Shown piece after piece: positions 23,638 to 27,861 of a stretch of 27,861 nt of DNA. A model generated the notes under the pieces. The model searched no databases, was not told the DNA's origin, and worked only from the letters and a program-made list of their open reading frames with translations. This DNA comes from a virus: the IMG/VR virus record IMGVR_UViG_3300034167_000408, positions 1-27,861 of that record; one strand, 5' to 3'. Within the stretch, counting starts at the first letter, position 1. Each line of letters starts with the position of its first letter. The translations under genes were made by a program, and so were the position numbers.

Positions 23638-23782
23638 TGTACTTATCCAAAATTACAAGTATTTCTTTTCTTAATTGAAGAAACTGAGCTTTCATACCGT
23701 CAGCCATTCTATATTCAGGGTTATAAGATTGTAAAAATTTAACAAATTGCAGAAGTTTTTCTTGTTCTTGTTTATTCATCAT
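23627..23782 (-). CDS. Small helical hypothetical protein (51 aa)
   Basis: Read from the minus-strand ATG at 23782 (a second ATG follows directly at 23779): (M)MNKQEQEKLLQFVKFLQSYNPEYRMADGMKAQFLQLRKEILVILDKYNGH. It is almost wholly helical and charged. It overlaps the 82-aa gene upstream by 11 nt and the nuclease gene downstream by 11 nt, filling an otherwise empty gap in a tightly packed operon. No family is recognised. The ribosome site is weak, so expression may depend on coupling. Confidence 0.55.
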   Translation of the reverse strand: MMNKQEQEKLLQFVKFLQSYNPEYRMADGMKAQFLQLRKEILVILDKYNGH

Positions 23783-24020
23783 AAGCACCATTTAATAATC
23801 GCATTTTAAAATCTTCAATCCAATACAAAAGAGTTTTCTTATCACCAGTAGTTGAAGAAATATAAAATTCATCATCTAAAGTTTGACCTATAATTAAAGC
23901 ATGTTTCAATTCGCCTATAGCAGTATTCAATAGCATATCACTATCCAATGTGGGTTCATCTTCCTCAAATGAAGTCTCATTTTTAGGTACTATTTTCAAA
24001 TTAAATATATTTTTCGTCAT
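23772..24020 (-). CDS. Hypothetical phage protein (82 aa), relative of the 22679-22891 product
   Basis: Reads MTKNIFNLKIVPKNETSFEEDEPTLDSDMLLNTAIGELKHALIIGQTLDDEFYISSTTGDKKTLLYWIEDFKMRLL. An acidic linker (residues ~16-28) is followed by a beta-beta-alpha unit. 'ELKHALIIG...DDEFYISSTTG..TLLYWIEDFKMRLL' aligns with 'DLKKVFIIG..ESDKLITRSS......VVYFLELAKFSML' in the protein encoded at 22679-22891. Both belong to common, uncharacterised phage families. AGGAA precedes the ATG. Confidence 0.65.
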   Translation of the reverse strand: MTKNIFNLKIVPKNETSFEEDEPTLDSDMLLNTAIGELKHALIIGQTLDDEFYISSTTGDKKTLLYWIEDFKMRLLNGAYDE

Positions 24021-24028
24021 ACTATTCC

Positions 24029-24184
24029 TTAATGAATTTTAACTTTTGTTATAATAAAAATTTCGGCAGTAGCAGTTTCTATATATTGTTCCCCATTTAA
24101 ATAAAACATTACTACAGGAGTTATATTATATTTCTTGCAATGCCTAAAAAATAATTTTGTTGTAAACTTTAACCACCAATTCAT
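24029..24184 (-). CDS. Small hypothetical protein (51 aa)
   Basis: A minus-strand ATG at 24184 with AAAGGG 7 nt upstream opens MNWWLKFTTKLFFRHCKKYNITPVVMFYLNGEQYIETATAEIFIITKVKIH. It has a basic, aromatic N-terminus and then alternating hydrophobic residues (beta strands). It is the first gene behind the candidate promoter at 24199-24226 and ends 9 nt before the next ATG. No family recognised. Confidence 0.6.
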   Translation of the reverse strand: MNWWLKFTTKLFFRHCKKYNITPVVMFYLNGEQYIETATAEIFIITKVKIH

Positions 24185-24198
24185 AAATTTACCCTTTA

Positions 24199-24232
24199 AT
24201 TATACTACAAGTGTTACTTATTACAAGCGTTA
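24199..24232 (-). promoter_or_regulatory. Candidate internal promoter with a tandem direct repeat
   Basis: On the minus strand a perfect TATAAT (24199-24204) lies 16 nt from TTGTAA (24221-24226). Two 14-nt copies, TAACGCTTGTAATA (24219-24232) and TAACACTTGTAGTA (24203-24216), differ at two positions and cover the -35 and the spacer. It sits in the short gap between the polymerase stop (24236) and the 51-aa gene, so it could drive the small genes and thyX separately and may be regulated through the repeat. Confidence 0.5.
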
Positions 24233-24235
24233 TTT

Positions 24236-26230
24236 TTATGCAGCTATTTCAATTAGAATTTTATTACATTCCTCAATATACCAATCATAATGTATATCAT
24301 TTGGAAAAGTAGTAGGTAATTCCATTAATGGTTTAGCACCTTCTGAACGTGCAACTTTATTACCAGATTTAGCATAAACTATTTCACCTTCTATATCTTT
24401 AGCATAGTACCAACGAATAGCTTTACCTAAATACTCAGTTCTATCACTCCATACTTTTACACCACCACCTTTAACGTCTCGTACAGTTATAAACTTAGTT
24501 ATATCCCTACATTCATAAATAGTATGTTGTAAGGGAATACTTTTTGTAAGCCAATCATTAACTGCATCTATACATATTAAGTTAGTTGGATTTTTATGTA
24601 GTCTAAATGTACTATTATCATTCCAATGGTTTGAGAACGCACCTTTTAACTTGGCTTCACCATTAGGTTTAATAGCAATATAGTTATTAACGTCCCTACT
24701 ATACAAAGCTGTATAAATAGTTTCTTCCATTTTAAAGTTAGTTTCTTTTTCCCATTGCTTAACTATGCTATCAAATAACGCCTCACAGCTACGTTTAAAA
24801 TAGCTGACCACACCATCGGTATTGGCACTAATTACCTGTATTCCTGCCATTTCTAAGCGTTCAATAAGCATTAATAAACTTAACTGCCCAGTAATAGTAG
24901 TTTGAATAATTAAGTGCGGTGCATAAAGGATTGAGTAAGGTGAACCAAACTTTCCAAACGAACCATTAATAACAATCTTTAAACTATCAGCTTCTTTTTT
25001 ACGTTTATTTCTTTTAGCATTAATTCTAGTTTCAACAATTTCATTATAGACATTTAAAAAACTTCGACCTAACTGTTCTGGAAATAAAGCTAAGTTAAGA
25101 ATAATTCTTGGGTAATAAGATTCAACGTCAACATCTTTAATCAGGTATTCGTCATTAGCTTTAAATGACTTACTTTTTTCTTTACTATGTAAACCACCAA
25201 TACCCATCTTATAACTTGAAGCCCCCATTGTGATAGGTGCATTGCCTATTACTTCAGGCAAGCCAACCTTACCAGATTCTGAAGTAACAAAAGGGGTTGT
25301 GGTAATAAGTTTAAGAACCCATTGCATTAATGGCGATTCAAACTTTAAAAATCTAGGTGCTTGATAATGGTAAATACGTCCCGGAGTCATAACAGGTTTT
25401 TGTATTCGACCACCACCTCTTTTTTGTAATGAAGTTCTAATTACGGCTTCAGCTATTTGAGCATCTGATTTTGAACGTAAATCTACATTATAAGTATTAG
25501 ACATATCATTACGAAGTTCTAATTCAGTTTTTAAAGATTCATTTAATAGTATAGTATTATCCAAATCATTTACACAGTAAAGACGGGTAATAGCTATTTG
25601 TTCTGGATTTAAAGTTTTATCAGGATGAAACGGTAAGTCTTGCATTTTATGACAATGTAATCGACCTGAATACATTTTAAGACTTGCTGTTATTGGTGCA
25701 ACTTCAATTAAATCTATGTGGTCAACTTTTAATTTACCACACTTATAATTCTTTAAAATATCATTGGCTCTTAAACCTAATTGAATAATGTCATCCGTAG
25801 CTTGCTTTAATACCTTGCAAGGCTTACAGTTTAAAGCCAAACTTAGGATTGGTATATCATAATTCCAACCATTGAAACTAATTATGGTAAAGTTATTAAT
25901 CAACCATTCTAATGATGCAGTTTCTAATTTTGAATCTTCAAACATTTCCCAGTAACAAACCTTACCAGTTGTTATAGATTTAAAAGCTATAAGGAAATAA
26001 TTACGATAACACTCTATATCAAAAACTAAAGGTTCTTTATTAAGCCATGCTTGCTTTAATTCTTCAACTGTAAATAGTTCTACATTAAACGCAGTAGCTT
26101 CTTCAAGTCCAGGAAGGTAACTATCATATAGCCACACTGGTTCAGGTGGTATGCGATTAATCTTTTCTTTTTTAACTTTAGGTTCAACATAATCGTCCCA
26201 AAAGAAACCTGTTTGGTCATTACGAGCCAT
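24236..26230 (-). CDS. Family B DNA polymerase with 3'-5' exonuclease domain (664 aa)
   Basis: The replicative polymerase. Exonuclease motifs: Exo I D71-I-E73 (VFDIECY), Exo II N120...Y124-D125 (SFNGWNYDIPIL), Exo III Y218-C-V-N-D222. Polymerase motifs: A D368-V-E-S-Y-Y-P374; B K418-IVI-N422-GSFG426; C N470-T471-D472 (VISANTDGVV). Motif C usually reads YxDTDS; here the first Asp is Asn and the Tyr position is not obvious, while the second Asp (the essential metal ligand in relatives such as RB69) is kept. The protein is compact for family B. Its ATG shares one base with the stop of the clamp gene (TAATG), so polymerase and clamp are made together. Confidence 0.85.
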   Translation of the reverse strand: MARNDQTGFFWDDYVEPKVKKEKINRIPPEPVWLYDSYLPGLEEATAFNVELFTVEELKQAWLNKEPLVFDIECYRNYFLIAFKSITTGKVCYWEMFEDSKLETASLEWLINNFTIISFNGWNYDIPILSLALNCKPCKVLKQATDDIIQLGLRANDILKNYKCGKLKVDHIDLIEVAPITASLKMYSGRLHCHKMQDLPFHPDKTLNPEQIAITRLYCVNDLDNTILLNESLKTELELRNDMSNTYNVDLRSKSDAQIAEAVIRTSLQKRGGGRIQKPVMTPGRIYHYQAPRFLKFESPLMQWVLKLITTTPFVTSESGKVGLPEVIGNAPITMGASSYKMGIGGLHSKEKSKSFKANDEYLIKDVDVESYYPRIILNLALFPEQLGRSFLNVYNEIVETRINAKRNKRKKEADSLKIVINGSFGKFGSPYSILYAPHLIIQTTITGQLSLLMLIERLEMAGIQVISANTDGVVSYFKRSCEALFDSIVKQWEKETNFKMEETIYTALYSRDVNNYIAIKPNGEAKLKGAFSNHWNDNSTFRLHKNPTNLICIDAVNDWLTKSIPLQHTIYECRDITKFITVRDVKGGGVKVWSDRTEYLGKAIRWYYAKDIEGEIVYAKSGNKVARSEGAKPLMELPTTFPNDIHYDWYIEECNKILIEIAA

Positions 26231-27177
26231 TAACGTCTCATCCCAATAATTGCTCCCCTTAACTGTTCACCAAAAAATAAGCAAGGTGATATATGCCAAT
26301 CTATTTTAACGGCAGTATCTTTTAAAAGGTTTAACATATCAATATTATAAATTCCATTAAAATCAATACTTTCTACTTCATAGTTAGCACTGGTTGTTAA
26401 ATCTGTTGAAGTACTCAATATACCTTCTGTAATATTAATTGCACCAAGTTTATCTATAAATGGTTTTAATACTTCCAAACCTTTAAATATTTCTTTATCA
26501 ATATCAGTAGGGTTTGATTCTTTATTTAAAATCTTACCCATATCGGGGAAATTAGTTTCTAATAATTGAGTTTTAATCCAACGCTTATCAGCATAATGCA
26601 CTGTTAAAGAAGCATCTGCGATTTGAATACGCTCTGGTATTTCACCAATCCTAAGCATTTCTCTAATAGCATGTTTTGGTATATTTATTTCTTTTTCTGG
26701 TTTAAAACCTAGCCAATGTTCTATGATACAAACATTGTTAGTTGCATAAGCACTACCATTAGCAAGTAATACCCCATTAGCCCAAGGACGGCTTGCATCA
26801 TCACCTATAAATTTATAAACCTTACCCAATGCCTTAATAAGTAAAGCACCGTCAATATCGCTTATTTTTCCTTCAGGTTCCATAGCTGGTGTTGGGTCAC
26901 TAAAGCATTCTATAAAAGCTTTGAACTTACCACTTTGAACTTTTAAACGCCCTGCTTCTGTAATTGATAATGCAACCGTTTCTTTACAATTTCCAATAGC
27001 TTTAATTAATAAATCAGCTTTAGGATTACAATCAATATCAAAAGCAATAGGGCTACTCAAAGTAAGCATTCCATTATAGGAACGCACTTCACCTTTTTTA
27101 ATAGAAAAGTGGGTCATATAAGGTACTAAATCTTTTTTAGCAACCGCACCAGAAACAAACTTAAGTTCTGCTAACAT
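26230..27177 (-). CDS. Beta-clamp-like DNA polymerase processivity factor (315 aa)
   Basis: Resembles the phage form of the DNA polymerase III beta subunit. The N-terminal part 'MLAELKFVSGAVAKKDLVPYMTHFSIKKGEVRSYNGMLTLSSPIAFDID' and 'LIKAIGNCKETVALSITEAGRLKVQSGKFKAFIECF' follow the repeated beta-alpha-beta layout of clamps. 'RPWANGVLLANGSAYATNNVCIIEHWLGF' fits the second domain, and the end '...CLFFGEQLRGAIIGMRR' recalls the '(M)PMRL' tail of bacterial clamps. At 315 aa it is shorter than E. coli beta (366 aa), so a domain may be reduced. It lies directly upstream of the polymerase with overlapping stop and start, which supports the clamp role. Confidence 0.75.
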   Translation of the reverse strand: MLAELKFVSGAVAKKDLVPYMTHFSIKKGEVRSYNGMLTLSSPIAFDIDCNPKADLLIKAIGNCKETVALSITEAGRLKVQSGKFKAFIECFSDPTPAMEPEGKISDIDGALLIKALGKVYKFIGDDASRPWANGVLLANGSAYATNNVCIIEHWLGFKPEKEINIPKHAIREMLRIGEIPERIQIADASLTVHYADKRWIKTQLLETNFPDMGKILNKESNPTDIDKEIFKGLEVLKPFIDKLGAINITEGILSTSTDLTTSANYEVESIDFNGIYNIDMLNLLKDTAVKIDWHISPCLFFGEQLRGAIIGMRR

Positions 27178-27386
27178 TAACTATCCTTTTTATTAAAAAA
27201 CCTTCTTATTATAAAACTACGAATAATGGAAGCTAATGTAAACCAAAGGGTTATCCAAATATTATCCATAAAATTAATATTGATATTATAAAAAGGAAAT
27301 ATTGTTAATTGAACTATTAAAGAAAAAATAAATCCGGTAAGGGTATTAATCAAAGATTCAATAAAACTATTTTTTACAGTCTGCAT
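27177..27386 (-). CDS. Small two-TM phage membrane protein (DUF7220-like, 69 aa)
   Basis: Reads MQTVKNSFIESLINTLTGFIFSLIVQLTIFPFYNININFMDNIWITLWFTLASIIRSFIIRRFFN. This matches a familiar phage family ('..S..ES..N...G.......Q...FP.......DN......FT..S..RS...RR.FN'). Two hydrophobic segments (about 14-32 and 42-60) are joined by a short loop, with a basic C-terminal end (IIRRFFNKK), so inside-positive topology is likely. The function is unknown. It is coupled on both sides by 1-nt overlaps. Confidence 0.75.
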   Translation of the reverse strand: MQTVKNSFIESLINTLTGFIFSLIVQLTIFPFYNININFMDNIWITLWFTLASIIRSFIIRRFFNKKDS

Positions 27387-27861
27387 TAAAATAATTCCTG
27401 TACACGCATAAAATCCATATTACATCCTTTTTCATTATGTTCTTTCATAATTTCACCCATTGACCACAAATTATAGGCAGCTCTACTTTGATAAGTAGTA
27501 CTTAATCTTTCATAGTTAAAACCACCTTTATTAATTATCTTTAATATGTGGTTACGCTCTTCTTCAGCAAAATTACAAAGATGTTGACCTTTAGTATGAC
27601 GACTAGGTGATTTATCTGAAAGTGATATATTTCGATGTTCTTTAGTTACAATCATTCCAAATGAAGCTGATTGTATCCATAATGATGAATCCACTGAGTA
27701 CCATGGATACCGTTCAATTAGTTTATCCGATGTAATACCGAAACCATGTACTTTAATACGAGGGTTTCCGCTACCATCGACAAGGTTATTTGACCATACT
27801 CTATCCAACCAATTCATAAGTTGAGTAATACTACCACCAACCATTCCGCCTAATGAAATAT
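27386..27861 (-). CDS. TGT/DpdA-like TIM-barrel protein, C-terminal part (cut by window edge)
   Basis: The frame has no stop up to the last base of the window, and residues before the first visible Met (I-S-L-G-G) continue the protein, so the true start lies outside. The motifs 'SLGGMVGGS', 'IKVHGFGITSDKLIERYPWYSVDSSLW' and 'QSASFGMIV' are those of the tRNA-guanine transglycosylase-like barrel seen in phage DpdA proteins, which can insert 7-deazaguanines into DNA. The later part ('CNFAEEERNHILKIINKGGFNYERLSTTYQSRAAYNLWSM') is helical. Assignment is from remembered family motifs; catalytic residues of the N-terminal half are not visible. No deazaguanine-synthesis genes are in the window. Confidence 0.55.
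   Translation of the reverse strand, partial: ISLGGMVGGSITQLMNWLDRVWSNNLVDGSGNPRIKVHGFGITSDKLIERYPWYSVDSSLWIQSASFGMIVTKEHRNISLSDKSPSRHTKGQHLCNFAEEERNHILKIINKGGFNYERLSTTYQSRAAYNLWSMGEIMKEHNEKGCNMDFMRVQELF

Noticed and set aside
1-27861. CRISPR array, diversity-generating retroelement, transposase, tRNA or rRNA genes
   Set aside because: No regularly spaced repeat units, reverse transcriptase motif, transposase motif or cloverleaf-like sequence was noticed on either strand.

Overview
The window is part of the genome of a tailed double-stranded DNA phage (or prophage) with a long, flexible, lambda-like tail. It is AT-rich by eye, densely packed and has two convergent gene blocks. The tail genes follow the lambda order (U-like, V-like, G/GT, H, M, L, K, I, J). 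Together with a gene-transfer-agent-type holin and a lambda J-type tip protein, this points to a Gram-negative, probably proteobacterial, host. No host gene, integrase or rRNA/tRNA gene was seen, so the host cannot be named from this window.

Plus-strand block (1-21223). It opens with the 3' end of one fibre-like protein, a terminator, a 932-aa mosaic tail-fibre protein, three small fibre-associated or unknown genes, a 51-aa gene and a 3-TM holin. Next come the head-completion genes (DnaT-like-fold adaptor, head-closure-like protein, HK97 gp10-like protein), a tail terminator and the tail tube protein. The tail-assembly chaperone pair G/GT follows, with a clear programmed -1 frameshift signal: heptamer 8249-8255, a 7-nt spacer and an 11-bp stem-loop. 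Then come the 1199-aa tape measure protein, the tip proteins M, L, K and I, and a 1950-aa J-type tip protein whose C-terminal half is built from binding modules and collagen-like repeats. The block ends with two small fibre-accessory-type genes, three consecutive small hairpins and a 41-aa gene.

Minus-strand block (27861-21263). It is a tightly overlapping operon for replication and nucleotide metabolism. In transcription order: a TGT/DpdA-like TIM-barrel protein cut by the window edge, a 2-TM small protein, a beta-clamp-like protein, a family B DNA polymerase, a probable internal promoter with a tandem direct repeat, several genes of 41-106 codons (including a PD-(D/E)XK-like nuclease and a one-TM protein), a DUF3310-like protein and thyX. 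The two blocks meet at 21223-21263, where a bidirectional terminator-type hairpin and a second GC-rich hairpin sit.

How it fits together: the minus block supplies thymidylate (ThyX) and the polymerase/clamp pair, and possibly a base-modification enzyme. The plus block supplies head completion, tail assembly, receptor binding and lysis by holin; no endolysin is in the window. Several genes of 41-51 codons were found by direct reading: 4169-4324, 21098-21223, 22888-23013, 23627-23782 and 24029-24184. With these included, no gene-free stretch exceeds about 130 bases.
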